A stretch of 64,000 nt of DNA, from the NCBI RefSeq assembly GCF_001747105.1, contig NZ_MDGQ01000005.1:62001-126000 (forward strand), read 5' to 3'. A program made the translations under genes and the position numbers. A model generated the notes under the pieces. It made no database searches, was not told where the DNA came from, and was given only the letters and a program-made list of their open reading frames with translations. Shown in pieces: positions 29,344-38,826 of the stretch (positions are counted from its first letter, which is position 1; each line of letters opens with the position of its first letter). This stretch comes from Roseivirga misakiensis (GTDB lineage Bacteria; Bacteroidota; Bacteroidia; Cytophagales; Cyclobacteriaceae).

Positions 29344-30162
29344 ATGACATATTCTGAGAAAATTCACCAAACAACAGACTTTATAAAATCACAATTTGAT
29401 TTTACCCCAGAATTCGGGATTATTCTGGGTACTGGACTGGGCGCCTTGGTCAACGATATCAAGATTCATCACGAGCTTGCCTACGAGGATATTCCTGGTT
29501 TCCCTGTGTCCACTGTCGAGAGTCACAAAGGGAGGTTGATTTTCGGTGAGTTGTCAGGTAAAAAAGTGGTAGCCATGCAAGGCCGCTTTCATTACTACGA
29601 AGGGTACGATATGAAAGCCGTCACCTTCCCAGTGCGCGTCTTGAAACTATTGGGTATTCGAAAATTATTCGTTTCTAACGCCGCGGGAGGTGTAAACCTA
29701 AACTTCAAAGTAGCCGATTTAATGATCATCGAAGATCATATTGACCTGACTAAAGAAAATCCACTAACAGGAGCAAATCTCGATGAATTTGGCGGTCGTT
29801 TTCCAGATATGAGCGAGCCTTATGAAAGAAAAATGATTGACCAAGGACTTGAAGTAGCAAAAACTAATAATATTCCCTGTCACGAAGGAGTGTATGTTGG
29901 TGTTAGCGGTCCAAATCTAGAAACAAGAGCAGAATATAGATACATCGGGCGTATTGGAGGCGATGCTGTCGGTATGTCTACCATTCCTGAGGTAATCGTG
30001 GCTCGCCACATGGATTTGCCGGTTTTTGCCATTTCCGCGATTACCGATTTATGTGACCCAGATAACTTGGAAAAAGCCGAAATCAGTAAAATTCTTGAGG
30101 CGGCATTTAAAGCGGAAAAAGGGATGACTTTAATTATTAAAGAGTTGATAGCTAAAAACTAG
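29344..30162 (+). CDS. punA: Purine nucleoside phosphorylase (trimeric type)
   Basis: 272 residues. It splits purine nucleosides with phosphate into base and ribose-1-phosphate for salvage. Phosphate site GIILGTGLGALV, then VSNAAGGVNL, YVGVSGPNLETRAEYR and GGDAVGMSTIPEVIVARH are hallmarks of the PNP/MTAP class, with the purine-contacting Glu and Asn. Length fits PunA-type enzymes. Single gene convergent with the secreted protein that follows (7 bases between stops). Confidence 0.94.
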   Translation: MTYSEKIHQTTDFIKSQFDFTPEFGIILGTGLGALVNDIKIHHELAYEDIPGFPVSTVESHKGRLIFGELSGKKVVAMQGRFHYYEGYDMKAVTFPVRVLKLLGIRKLFVSNAAGGVNLNFKVADLMIIEDHIDLTKENPLTGANLDEFGGRFPDMSEPYERKMIDQGLEVAKTNNIPCHEGVYVGVSGPNLETRAEYRYIGRIGGDAVGMSTIPEVIVARHMDLPVFAISAITDLCDPDNLEKAEISKILEAAFKAEKGMTLIIKELIAKN

Positions 30163-30169
30163 TTCATCT

Positions 30170-30766
30170 TTAAAAATTCTTTCTACGCTTTATCAGAAGC
30201 GATTTTTTCCCCTCGTAAGCATCCATAGAAGCGCTAATACTGTATTTAACGGATCTAATATCCGTTGAAATGTGAATGCCTTCTAGCCAATACTTCATTT
30301 TATTACCTTCTACCTCAGCTTCAAACCCACCATCCTTTAAATCAAAAGTGGTCCAAGTGCCATCTGCTTTCTTGAACTCAAGCTTCAGTGCATCAAAGAA
30401 GAAACTACCCGAGCCTACCACGAGACCACCGAAGTATATATTGACGTCATCAGAAGTAATATCGCCTTGGATGATATATTTATTCCATTCTTTTGCAGTG
30501 ATCAGCCTATCGGCCATATTATCAAAAAAAGCTGGTGTCCCGTCAGCCTTTTCAACTCTCGCCCATAGTGCGGCGGCATCGTTTGCGTCTGGTTGGTCGC
30601 CATTAGCCTTAACCGCACCGGTTAATTTGAAACTAGTATAAGCTTCTGCTTCAATCGAAATTAATTGATAAAATGCTGCCCAATCATATGGAACTTCTTC
30701 TTGGGCGAGCATGGATTGGTTGAGTAAAAGAAGTATCGTAAGAGAAGCTAATAAAAGTCTTTTCAT
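30170..30766 (-). CDS. Small secreted protein, galactose-binding-like fold
   Basis: 198 residues with a signal peptide (cleavage near MLA|QEEV). The body, with LWARVEKADGTPAFFDNM, WNKYIIQGDI and IYFGGLVVGSGSFFFDALKLEF, resembles the N-terminal jelly-roll module found ahead of S41-type peptidase domains and in carbohydrate-binding proteins of Bacteroidota. No protease domain follows here. The similarity is from memory of motif pattern, so the function is open. Ends with a basic KRRKNF tail. Confidence 0.8.
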   Translation of the reverse strand: MKRLLLASLTILLLLNQSMLAQEEVPYDWAAFYQLISIEAEAYTSFKLTGAVKANGDQPDANDAAALWARVEKADGTPAFFDNMADRLITAKEWNKYIIQGDITSDDVNIYFGGLVVGSGSFFFDALKLEFKKADGTWTTFDLKDGGFEAEVEGNKMKYWLEGIHISTDIRSVKYSISASMDAYEGKKSLLIKRRKNF

Positions 30767-30888
30767 AATGCATTATATGTGTGTTATTTGAAGTCTGTCA
30801 TTTGAGATGATAGACTACAGACCTCTCAACGTATTCTTAGGAAGAGGTGAGATAAAGAAACAGAGTAGCGTAATTTTAATAAAGATTT

Positions 30889-31593
30889 ATGGAGTTAAGT
30901 GGTAAGCTGGCAATCGTAACAGGAGTAAGTAAAGGGATTGGTTTAGAAACCGTAAAAGTTTTATTAGACGCTGGTGTCGTAGTGGCAGGGTGGGGTAGGA
31001 CTAACCCTGAAATAGACCATGAAAATTACCATTTTTTCGGTACCGATGTCGCCGATTGGGAGAATGTTCAAGGCTCCTTCCAAAGAACAAAGGAGAAGCT
31101 AGGTAAAGCCTCCATACTCATCAATAACGCTGGTTTTGGATACCAAGGATTGATCCATGAAATGCCTGTTGACCAGTGGAAAGAAATGTTCGATGTAAAT
31201 GTTCACGGGCTGTTCTATTGTACTAAAATGGTAGTGCCAGATATGATCGAAATGGAAGAGGGCCACATCGTCAACATTGCTTCCATTGCGGGTACAAATG
31301 GTGTGGAAACCATGTCTGGTTATGTGGGGACAAAACATGCGGTGAGAGGTATTGGCCAGTCAATTTTCAAAGAACTGAGACAGCATGGCATTAAAGTGTC
31401 TACTATTTACCCAGGTTCCACGAATACCAATTTCTTCGATAGTATAGAATTTGCCAATGCCAATGAGAACATGATGCGGCCCGAAGACATTGCAATGACT
31501 ATATTGCAAAGCCTTCAGACGCATCCAAACTATCATGTGGTAGATGTAGAAGTGAGGCCGCTAATGCCAAAAGGCAGACCCAATAAAAAATAA
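30889..31593 (+). CDS. Short-chain dehydrogenase/reductase
   Basis: 234 residues of classical SDR type. Cofactor motif TGVSKGIG (residues 10-17), INNAGFG (NNAG), catalytic Ser in NIASIAG and YVGTKHA (YxxxK). The WGRTN stretch after the second strand suggests NADP(H) preference. The substrate cannot be told. It ends 20 bases before gldA and may share its transcript. Confidence 0.93.
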   Translation: MELSGKLAIVTGVSKGIGLETVKVLLDAGVVVAGWGRTNPEIDHENYHFFGTDVADWENVQGSFQRTKEKLGKASILINNAGFGYQGLIHEMPVDQWKEMFDVNVHGLFYCTKMVVPDMIEMEEGHIVNIASIAGTNGVETMSGYVGTKHAVRGIGQSIFKELRQHGIKVSTIYPGSTNTNFFDSIEFANANENMMRPEDIAMTILQSLQTHPNYHVVDVEVRPLMPKGRPNKK

Positions 31594-31613
31594 GTCAATA
31601 CGTTAGTTCTTCG

Positions 31614-32513
31614 ATGTCAATCAAAGTCAGTCAACTCACCAAAGTTTACGGAAATCAAAAAGCTGTCAATGAGATTTCTTTTGAAGTAAACAGAGGTGAT
31701 ATTTTGGGATTCTTAGGTCCAAATGGTGCTGGTAAATCCACTACTATGAAAATAGCGACTGGCTTTTTACCCCCTTCCGAAGGTGTTATAGAAATTGAAG
31801 GCCTAGATGTAACCAAAGAGCCGATCGACGCAAGGAAATGTATAGGCTATTTGCCTGAGCACAATCCACTTTATCTAGATATGTATGTGCACGAATACTT
31901 GTCTTTCATCGGAGAGCTTCATGGTTTGCGAGGTAGTCGGCTGAAAGAGCGTGTAAAAGAAATGATTGTGCTTTGCGGGTTGGTGGTGGAGCAAAATAAA
32001 AGAATATCTGCCTTGAGTAAAGGTTATCGGCAACGGGTAGGGCTTGCACAAGCTTTAATTCACGATCCAAGTGTGCTGATTTTGGACGAACCAACCACGG
32101 GTTTAGACCCTAATCAACTCGTTGAAATTCGGCATCTCATCAAAGAGATCAGTCAGAATAAAACCGTTATTCTGTCCACACATATCATGCAAGAGGTGAA
32201 GGCACTTTGTACGCGAGTGATAATTATCAATAAAGGAGAGATTGTAGCGGACGATACTGTTGAAAACTTGACGGGAGGACAGTATGTCTTAAGGATAGAA
32301 TTTCAGGGTGCGATTTCAACAGAGGCACTTGAATCATTTGGTGCTGTTCGATCCCTGGGTGATGGATTATACGAGATCAACCACGATGGAAAGCAAGAGC
32401 TAAGACCGCAACTCTTTGAGCTGGCTAAAGCCAATGATTGGGTGATTTTAAGCATGCAGCAGCAGGAGAAAGATTTGGAACAAGTATTCAGAAACTTAAC
32501 CCAAGAAACTTGA
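31614..32513 (+). CDS. gldA: Gliding motility ABC transporter ATPase GldA
   Basis: 299 residues. Walker A GPNGAGKST, Q-loop region GYLPEHNPLYLDM, signature LSKGYRQRVGLAQALIHDP and Walker B VLILDEPTTGLDP are intact, followed by a C-terminal regulatory part. The closest named family is GldA, which with GldF and GldG forms an ABC transporter needed for gliding in Flavobacterium johnsoniae. Coupling to the next gene by TGATG supports this name over a generic ABC ATPase. Confidence 0.92.
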   Translation: MSIKVSQLTKVYGNQKAVNEISFEVNRGDILGFLGPNGAGKSTTMKIATGFLPPSEGVIEIEGLDVTKEPIDARKCIGYLPEHNPLYLDMYVHEYLSFIGELHGLRGSRLKERVKEMIVLCGLVVEQNKRISALSKGYRQRVGLAQALIHDPSVLILDEPTTGLDPNQLVEIRHLIKEISQNKTVILSTHIMQEVKALCTRVIIINKGEIVADDTVENLTGGQYVLRIEFQGAISTEALESFGAVRSLGDGLYEINHDGKQELRPQLFELAKANDWVILSMQQQEKDLEQVFRNLTQET

Positions 32514-34939
32514 TGTGGGCCATTTATAAGAAAGAAGTCAGGCAATTTCTGGATTCTCTTATTGCCTATGTTGTAATCGGAGTGTTCCTGACGAGTATAG
32601 GGCTTTTGACTTGGGTATTTCCTGATTCTAGTGTGCTTGTTTATGGCTATGCTGACTTAGAAACCCTTTTCATTTTAGGGCCTTTTGTTTTTATGTTTCT
32701 AATTCCTGCCATCACGATGCGAATGCTGGCCGAGGAAAATAAGACAGGAACCATAGAACTTTTGCTGACAAGACCTTTAAGTGATTTTCAGATCATAATG
32801 GGCAAGTTTTTAGCGGCATTTACCTTAGTTGCCTTCGCCATTTTGCCAACGCTTGTTTATTGCTATTCAATTTCAGCCTTGGGTAATCCTGTTGGCAACC
32901 TTGATGTGCCAGGAATTGCAGGCTCATATGTAGGCCTGATATTATTGGGGGGCGTCTTTGCAGCTATCGGTATATTATCATCATCATTGAGCGAAAATCA
33001 GATCATCGCCTTTATCATCGCAGTTTTCACCTGTTTCTTTCTTTACTCAGGGATTAGTTCCATGGCCGGGCTTTTCTCAGGAGAGTTGACACTCTATATA
33101 GAAGAACTCAGCCTGACACATCATTATGAGGCGATGAGTCGGGGCCTAATTGATACCCGAAATGTGGCGTATTTCATCAGTACCGCAGTACTTGCGCTAC
33201 TTCTAGCACACTTAAAATTGGCTAGCCGATTTTTATCCTTTAAACCGAAACGAGTCAAGATTTGGCGGCAGTTTGCAATCAGTTTGGTGGTGGTTTTGGT
33301 GCTGAATATAGTGTCGGCCAACGCTTATCTAAGGCTTGACCTAACCGCTGATAAGCGTTTTACCTTGAAACCAGCGACTACCGAAATGTTAAACGCTTTA
33401 GATAAGCCTTTGACCATGGAGATTCTTTTGGCGGGTGACCTACCTCCAAAATACCAAAGGTTAAACAAAGCGCTTGTTCAAACCTTAAAAGAGTTTAATG
33501 AGAAAGCTGGAAGTAACATTAACTTCTTTCAAACGGATCCGAGTGAGGCCGCTAACGAACAAGAGCGACGCGAGAACTACGATTATTTGATGGAGCGACT
33601 TAGGCTTTCACCAACGCAAGCTATCTACAACGAAAATGGAAATCAGGTAAGGAGATATGTGTTTCCTTATGTGATTATGAATTATGATGGCCAGTCAGCG
33701 GCCGTAGAAATAGCTGGATCAGGAAAAGTTGGATTGACACCCGATGAAGTATTGAACCAAGCAGCCGAAAATCTAGAATTCAATCTTGCGGTTGGGATTC
33801 AACGGTTATCTAAATATGATAGAAAGAAGGTTGGTTTGATAACCGGCTACGGGGAATTAGATTCCTTAGATATAATCGGGTTTGGGGCTGAAATGGTCCA
33901 ATATTTCGACTTAGAACCAATAGATATCAGATCGGTTGAAAGTATTCAAGGTTTTGATGCAATAGTTGTGTCTAAGCCGATGGAAAAATATCAGACAGAT
34001 GATAAATTCAAGCTTGACCAATTTATCATGAACGGCGGAAAAGCCATCTTCCTGATTGATGGTTTAAGTGCCGAAATGAATCGAGCGGAAGGTGCCGGTA
34101 CGATCGCTTTTCCGATTGATCATGGGCTGGACGATCTGCTTTTCAAATACGGCGTTCGGATCAATAAAAACTACGTACAGGATATCCAGAACTTCGGTCG
34201 TTTTCCTGTTTTTATCGATGATCAAGATAATCTCATTAACCTACCATGGCCTTTCTATGCTTCTATTAATGAGTTTGCAGAACATCCCGTTACAAAAAAC
34301 TTAGACGCTGTTTATGCGAGAACTTTTGGTACCATTGATACGGTAAAAGCAGTGGGTATCCGGAAAACGCCTTTTATGTTTACCTCTGAAGCTACTCGCG
34401 TCATTGCTGCTGGTGGTAGAGTGGCTTTTGAAGACTATGCAAATCCCCCTGACCCTAGTCTATTTCAGCATGGCAAAGAAGCGGTGGCTTATTTACTAGA
34501 AGGTAAGTTCTCTTCGGTATTTAGAAACAGGGTGCTATCAAATGACAAAAAGGATGACTTTAAAGAGGAGAGTTTAGAGACCAAGATTATTGTAGCATCA
34601 GATGGAGACCTGATTAGGAACGAGCGAGACTTAAAGACCGGTGCTCCGATGGAATTAGGCATCAATCCGTTCGCCGATAGAGGCGAGAAAGTAATGTACG
34701 CCAATAAGGACTTTTTATTCAACGCACTGACTTATCTGACTGATGAGAATGGATTGATTACCGCGCGAGCCAAAGAGGTTACGCTCAGACCATTAAATAG
34801 ATTAAAAGTTCAGGAAGAACGTGCCTACTGGCAAGTTCTGAATTTAGTGGGGCCACTACTGATTATTATCCTTTTTGGTGTGACCCGAGGGATATTACGC
34901 AAGCGCAAATACGGTGCTTTTAGTACTTCTGAACGCTAG
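32513..34939 (+). CDS. gldFG: GldF-GldG fusion protein of the gliding ABC transporter
   Basis: 808 residues from the ATG at 32513, which overlaps the gldA stop by one base (an open frame upstream lies within gldA). Residues 1 to about 245 are the GldF permease: six helices with TRMLAEENKTGTIELLLTRPL-like signature (shown by ITMRMLAEE and GTIELLLTRP). From about 255 (WRQFAISLVVVLVLNIV) begins a complete GldG: anchor helix, NAYLRLDLTADKRFTL, periplasmic domain and a final helix near 775-795. In F. johnsoniae these are two genes. The frame is continuous, so this is a true fusion. The 3' end overlaps convergent rhodanese by 20 bases. Confidence 0.93.
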   Translation: MWAIYKKEVRQFLDSLIAYVVIGVFLTSIGLLTWVFPDSSVLVYGYADLETLFILGPFVFMFLIPAITMRMLAEENKTGTIELLLTRPLSDFQIIMGKFLAAFTLVAFAILPTLVYCYSISALGNPVGNLDVPGIAGSYVGLILLGGVFAAIGILSSSLSENQIIAFIIAVFTCFFLYSGISSMAGLFSGELTLYIEELSLTHHYEAMSRGLIDTRNVAYFISTAVLALLLAHLKLASRFLSFKPKRVKIWRQFAISLVVVLVLNIVSANAYLRLDLTADKRFTLKPATTEMLNALDKPLTMEILLAGDLPPKYQRLNKALVQTLKEFNEKAGSNINFFQTDPSEAANEQERRENYDYLMERLRLSPTQAIYNENGNQVRRYVFPYVIMNYDGQSAAVEIAGSGKVGLTPDEVLNQAAENLEFNLAVGIQRLSKYDRKKVGLITGYGELDSLDIIGFGAEMVQYFDLEPIDIRSVESIQGFDAIVVSKPMEKYQTDDKFKLDQFIMNGGKAIFLIDGLSAEMNRAEGAGTIAFPIDHGLDDLLFKYGVRINKNYVQDIQNFGRFPVFIDDQDNLINLPWPFYASINEFAEHPVTKNLDAVYARTFGTIDTVKAVGIRKTPFMFTSEATRVIAAGGRVAFEDYANPPDPSLFQHGKEAVAYLLEGKFSSVFRNRVLSNDKKDDFKEESLETKIIVASDGDLIRNERDLKTGAPMELGINPFADRGEKVMYANKDFLFNALTYLTDENGLITARAKEVTLRPLNRLKVQEERAYWQVLNLVGPLLIIILFGVTRGILRKRKYGAFSTSER

Positions 34940-35237
34940 TGTCAATTTCATCAGCCCAAGCAAGAATACCACCTTTCAAATTGTAAAGATTGTCAAAGCC
35001 ATGATTGGTTTCTAGCCATTGGATCACATCACCACTTCTTTTGCCGCTTCGGCAGTGTACGATCACCTGCTTCTCTCTGTCAAATTTATCAACGTTTTGA
35101 GGAACAGAGTTCATGGGAATTAAAACGCCACCGATTTCTGCAATCTCAAATTCGTTAGGTTCTCTAACATCAATTAATTGAAAATCTGCACCAGAATTTC
35201 TTAGTTCGTTTAGCTCTTTTACGCTTACTTCTTTCAT
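34920..35237 (-). CDS. Rhodanese-like domain protein
   Basis: 105 residues, a single rhodanese domain: FQLIDVREPNEFEIAEI near the start and the active loop HCRSGKRSG with the catalytic Cys. It could carry sulfane sulfur; as last gene of the sulfite reductase/siroheme operon it probably handles reduced sulfur, which is inference. It overlaps the preceding precorrin-2 dehydrogenase by 4 bases. Confidence 0.93.
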   Translation of the reverse strand: MKEVSVKELNELRNSGADFQLIDVREPNEFEIAEIGGVLIPMNSVPQNVDKFDREKQVIVHCRSGKRSGDVIQWLETNHGFDNLYNLKGGILAWADEIDTSVQKY

Positions 35238-35827
35238 TGGGATTGTGTCTTGTTCTTGGAAACTAGTGATTCTGTGATTTGGTTCAGCTTTTTTACTTTC
35301 TCTCCAAAATTACTCTTTAAACTATCTCTGATCAGGCGCATATTTTGAAGCAAATCGTCAATTTCTTCGGGTAAAACATTGTTTAAAACCTCCTTTAATC
35401 GCTTGGCGACTGTCGGAGACTTTCCATTGGTCGAAATGGCGATTTTCAAATCCCCTTTATTGACAATGCTTCCCATGTAAAAATCACAGAGTTCGGGAGT
35501 ATCGGCAACATTTACTAAAATGTCTCTGCGTTTTGCCTCCTTATAAATAGCATCGTTCGTTTCGTTATTTTCCGTTGCAGCGATCACAATCTGCATACCC
35601 GTTAGATCCTCATTAAAATAGCCTCTTTCAAAAAGCCTAACCGAACCATGCTGTGCGGCAAGTTTCTTTATCTCGTCTTTGATAGACTGACCAACTAGGG
35701 TGATTTTAGCCGATGGACTACTTTTCAATAAGAAAGTTAGCTTTTCTAAACCGACCTCACCACCACCGATAATCAACGTATCGAATTGGTGAACTTTTAG
35801 GAAAACGGGGTATAGTTCGTTAGCCAT
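35234..35827 (-). CDS. Precorrin-2 dehydrogenase / sirohydrochlorin ferrochelatase
   Basis: 197 residues, the size of Met8p/SirC or the N-terminal part of CysG. N-terminal NAD motif TLIIGGGEVGLEKL, then VNVADTPELCDFYMGSIVNKGDLKIAISTNGKSP (visible as NVADTPELCDF and ISTNGKSPT) are typical. It oxidises precorrin-2 and may insert iron to make siroheme, the cofactor of the sulfite reductase encoded two genes earlier. Gap of 1 base to the SUMT gene. Confidence 0.93.
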   Translation of the reverse strand: MANELYPVFLKVHQFDTLIIGGGEVGLEKLTFLLKSSPSAKITLVGQSIKDEIKKLAAQHGSVRLFERGYFNEDLTGMQIVIAATENNETNDAIYKEAKRRDILVNVADTPELCDFYMGSIVNKGDLKIAISTNGKSPTVAKRLKEVLNNVLPEEIDDLLQNMRLIRDSLKSNFGEKVKKLNQITESLVSKNKTQSQ

Positions 35828-35828
35828 A

Positions 35829-36599
35829 TCAATTGATTATATAATTCGAGGCTAAGTCAGCCAGTCGCGCTTTTTCAGATAAAGCAACGGTTTCACCAAT
35901 TACTATGACGGCAGGAGAAGAGACTTGCGCACCTTCTGCTAGTTGCTCAATGCTATTAATGGTTCCTCGCACGAATTTTTCATTCTTGAGTGAGCCATTT
36001 TGGATAATAGCCACAGGTGTTTCCCCTTTATTCAAGAGCTGGAAAATTTCACAGATGGCTCGAAGTTTTCGGGTGCCCATTAAAACGACTATGGTTGCTG
36101 AGGATTGCGCAGCCAATGAAATGTCATCGGTGAGCTCATTGGTCTGTGAAGTAGCAGTTACTACCCAATAACTTTGGCTAATACCCCGGCTGGTCAGCGG
36201 TATTCCGCGTAGGGCAGGGACAGCGTGAGCACTGCTAATACCCGGTACCATTTGGCAAGTTACATTGTGTGCTTGTGCGTAATGTATCTCCTCATAACCC
36301 CTTCCAAAAATAAAAGGGTCGCCACCTTTTAGCCGAACAACATGCCCTTTTTCCTTCGCAAAATGGACGATGAGTTCATTGATGGTGTCTTGGGTGTGGC
36401 TATGTTTCCCAACCCGTTTTCCAACATAAATATGCTCGGTTTTACTTTTAGAATATTGAAGCAAATCTTTGCAAGCCAAGTCGTCATACAAGATCACATC
36501 GGCATCAGCAATAGCTTTTATACCCTTAACAGTTATTAAATCAGGATCACCCGGCCCTGCACCGACCAATGTTAATTGTGGGTCAATCGTACTTTTCAT
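35829..36599 (-). CDS. cobA: Uroporphyrinogen-III C-methyltransferase
   Basis: 256 residues. SAM-binding and substrate blocks: LVGAGPGDPDLITVKG, DVILYDDLA, GKRVGKHSHTQ, VRLKGGDPFIFGRGYEE and GISSAHAVPALRGIPLTSR. It makes precorrin-2 from uroporphyrinogen III, the first siroheme step. Together with the next gene it replaces trifunctional CysG. Start shares one base with the sulfite reductase stop. Confidence 0.96.
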   Translation of the reverse strand: MKSTIDPQLTLVGAGPGDPDLITVKGIKAIADADVILYDDLACKDLLQYSKSKTEHIYVGKRVGKHSHTQDTINELIVHFAKEKGHVVRLKGGDPFIFGRGYEEIHYAQAHNVTCQMVPGISSAHAVPALRGIPLTSRGISQSYWVVTATSQTNELTDDISLAAQSSATIVVLMGTRKLRAICEIFQLLNKGETPVAIIQNGSLKNEKFVRGTINSIEQLAEGAQVSSPAVIVIGETVALSEKARLADLASNYIIN

Positions 36600-38743
36600 T
36601 AGGCTTTATAAAAATCGGTGATCACCTGTTTATCCAAACCACCCTTTTCCTTCAGTTGTAAGTCACGGAAAATGCGTACACGCTCCAGAAAAGACTGGGC
36701 ATCGTTGAAATAGGAAGTGGCAAATTCAAATGTTGGCACTTGCTTATTGATTTCAAGTACCAAGGCCTTAAAACCATTATTTAGAACGAATAGACTATAG
36801 TTGCCAAAGTGCTCTTCGAAGCTTTCTATAATTCCAATTTGAGTGTTGCACTTCACATCTTCACTTAGCAAAAGTGCTTTTGCACCTATCACCAGCGAAC
36901 TATAGCTGTTGTAAATAGAATCTGCATAAGCGTTATCATCGAGTCCATCTTTTGCCCAGTCGAGCCTCTCTTGCGATTCTTCGATGATCGTTCCGATGAC
37001 GTCTAGCATAACGCTCGCGCACTCACCGACTCCAATTTCGGGTACAAAACTCTCCGTCTTTCCCCAATCCATATAGTCGGATTGTTCTAGAGAAGATACA
37101 TTGGCCAATGGTTTTAAGAGGTGATAAAAATGCATTTTACCCAGCCTTTGGTAAAAATTGTTGAAATACTCGCCCTTTTCGTATTGTTCTTCGTAGGCAT
37201 TGAGAATGGTAGCCAAAGCCCTTGGAATCCTTTTCGTTGGAATCTTGATCACCTTTTCGGCAATAAAACCTTCGCCAGTCGGAGATACGCCACCCCCGAT
37301 TACAACCTGCATGGCAGGAATAATTAGTGCGCCATTTTTAATGGAGCTGCCGTGAAACCCAACATTAGCTGCCATATGTTGGCCACAGGCATTCATACAA
37401 CCACTGATTTTGACCTTAATGTGAGATTCGTCTAGCAGTTGTTTGAAGTCTGCATGGAGCATTTCTTCCAACTTCGTGGTAAGTGCAGTGCTATTCGTTA
37501 CGGCCAGATTACAAGTATCACTACCCGGACAAGCCGTAATATCATGCGTGGAATTAAACCCAGGTTTAGCAAGTTTCAGTTCTTTTAGCGACTGGTATAA
37601 AAATGGAAGGGCCCCAGCCCTTACAAATCTTAAAAGAAGCCCTTGGTTTACGGTTACGCGTATATCATCCGCAGCACATTGCCTCACTAATTCAGCTAGC
37701 GATCGGGCAGTTTGAGCTTGAATGTCACCCAAAGGAACTCTAATCCAAACGCCGTAAAAACCTTGTTGCTTTTGTTCGAATACATTGGTGCGCTTCCAAT
37801 CTTCAAACTCACTAGAATCTAGAACTTCTACTTTTGGTAAAATTTTCTGTTCTGGAATAAGCGTTTGCGTTAGCTTTTCATCGACAATAAAAGTTTGATT
37901 TTTGATCGCCTTGCGCTCGGCTTCTACAAGCTTTAAGAGTTGGGCTAAGCCAATTTTTTTCATCAAGAACTTCATCCTGGCTTTGTTACGATTGGCACGC
38001 TCACCGTACCGATCGAATACCCGAATGAGGGCTTCAGTAAATGGGATAAACTGAGTTGTATCCAGAAATTGGTAGGCTGTTTGGGCAGGAATAGCCTGAG
38101 CGCCAAGACCACCACCAATGACCACTTTGAAACCTTTAATAGCTTGGCCATCGACTTCTTTGATTTTTGGAATAAAACCAAGATCGTGAAAGTAGGTCAT
38201 CGCTGAATCCTTATCATCGGCAGCAAAGGCAATTTTAAATTTTCGCCCCATATCCTGGCAAACAGGATTCCGAAGAAAATAATGCGTTAATGCATGTGCA
38301 TAAGGAGTAATATCGAAGAGCTCGGAGGAATTGATGCCTGCATCGGGTGATGCCGTCACATTTCGGACAGTGTTTCCGCAGGCTTCTCTTAGCGTAACGC
38401 CCTCTTCTTCCAGTTCCGACCAAAGCGCAGGAGATTCGGCCAATTTCACATAGTGCAATTGAATATCCTGACGCGTGGTAAGGTGAAGATTGCCAGTGGC
38501 GTACTTATCAGAAGTGTCGGCGATTTTTATCAGTTGCTTCGTTGTGACCTTACCATAAGGAAGTTTAATCCTAATCATCTGTACGCCAGGTTGGCGCTGG
38601 CCGTAAACACCACGGGTCAACCTAAAAAGCTTAAACTTATCCTCTTCAATACCTCCTGCATTGAATTTGTTGATTCTGTTTTCAAGTTCAATAATGTCCT
38701 TTTTAGCTTCTGGGCTAACTTTATCGGATAGTTCTAGGGCCAT
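36599..38743 (-). CDS. Ferredoxin-type sulfite/nitrite reductase with C-terminal HEPN-like extension
   Basis: 714 residues. Two ferredoxin-like half-repeats and siroheme domains are recognisable; the [4Fe-4S]/siroheme cysteines are C405 and C411 (ACPGSDTC), C449 and C453 (SGCMNAC). Usual family length is about 550-580; residues from about 565 on form an extra helical domain resembling HEPN (WAKDGLDDNAYADSIYNSYS as its start). It reduces sulfite to sulfide by six electrons. Neighbouring siroheme genes and the cysHDN block indicate sulfite rather than nitrite. No CysJ flavoprotein is present, so ferredoxin is the likely donor. Confidence 0.93.
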   Translation of the reverse strand: MALELSDKVSPEAKKDIIELENRINKFNAGGIEEDKFKLFRLTRGVYGQRQPGVQMIRIKLPYGKVTTKQLIKIADTSDKYATGNLHLTTRQDIQLHYVKLAESPALWSELEEEGVTLREACGNTVRNVTASPDAGINSSELFDITPYAHALTHYFLRNPVCQDMGRKFKIAFAADDKDSAMTYFHDLGFIPKIKEVDGQAIKGFKVVIGGGLGAQAIPAQTAYQFLDTTQFIPFTEALIRVFDRYGERANRNKARMKFLMKKIGLAQLLKLVEAERKAIKNQTFIVDEKLTQTLIPEQKILPKVEVLDSSEFEDWKRTNVFEQKQQGFYGVWIRVPLGDIQAQTARSLAELVRQCAADDIRVTVNQGLLLRFVRAGALPFLYQSLKELKLAKPGFNSTHDITACPGSDTCNLAVTNSTALTTKLEEMLHADFKQLLDESHIKVKISGCMNACGQHMAANVGFHGSSIKNGALIIPAMQVVIGGGVSPTGEGFIAEKVIKIPTKRIPRALATILNAYEEQYEKGEYFNNFYQRLGKMHFYHLLKPLANVSSLEQSDYMDWGKTESFVPEIGVGECASVMLDVIGTIIEESQERLDWAKDGLDDNAYADSIYNSYSSLVIGAKALLLSEDVKCNTQIGIIESFEEHFGNYSLFVLNNGFKALVLEINKQVPTFEFATSYFNDAQSFLERVRIFRDLQLKEKGGLDKQVITDFYKA

Positions 38744-38808
38744 GATTTCTACTTTTTTTACTCGTTTATTTGGAACTGGTACGCAAATAAAATTAAAAGG
38801 ATATAAAA

Positions 38809-38826
38809 TCTACCAATTAAGTAGGG
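38809..38826. promoter_or_regulatory. Candidate sulfur-operon operator, copy 1 (TCTAC-N7-GTAGGG)
   Basis: TCTACCAATTAAGTAGGG lies 65 bases before the sulfite reductase start. The palindromic core CTAC-N7-GTAG and the trailing GG match the copy before DUF2061-cysHDN. The Rrf2 regulator encoded at 40214 is the obvious candidate to bind both. Confidence 0.5.

Noticed and set aside
32438-32512. Upstream extension of gldFG
   Set aside because: Lies inside gldA in another frame and lacks conserved residues; ATG 32513 is coupled to the gldA stop.
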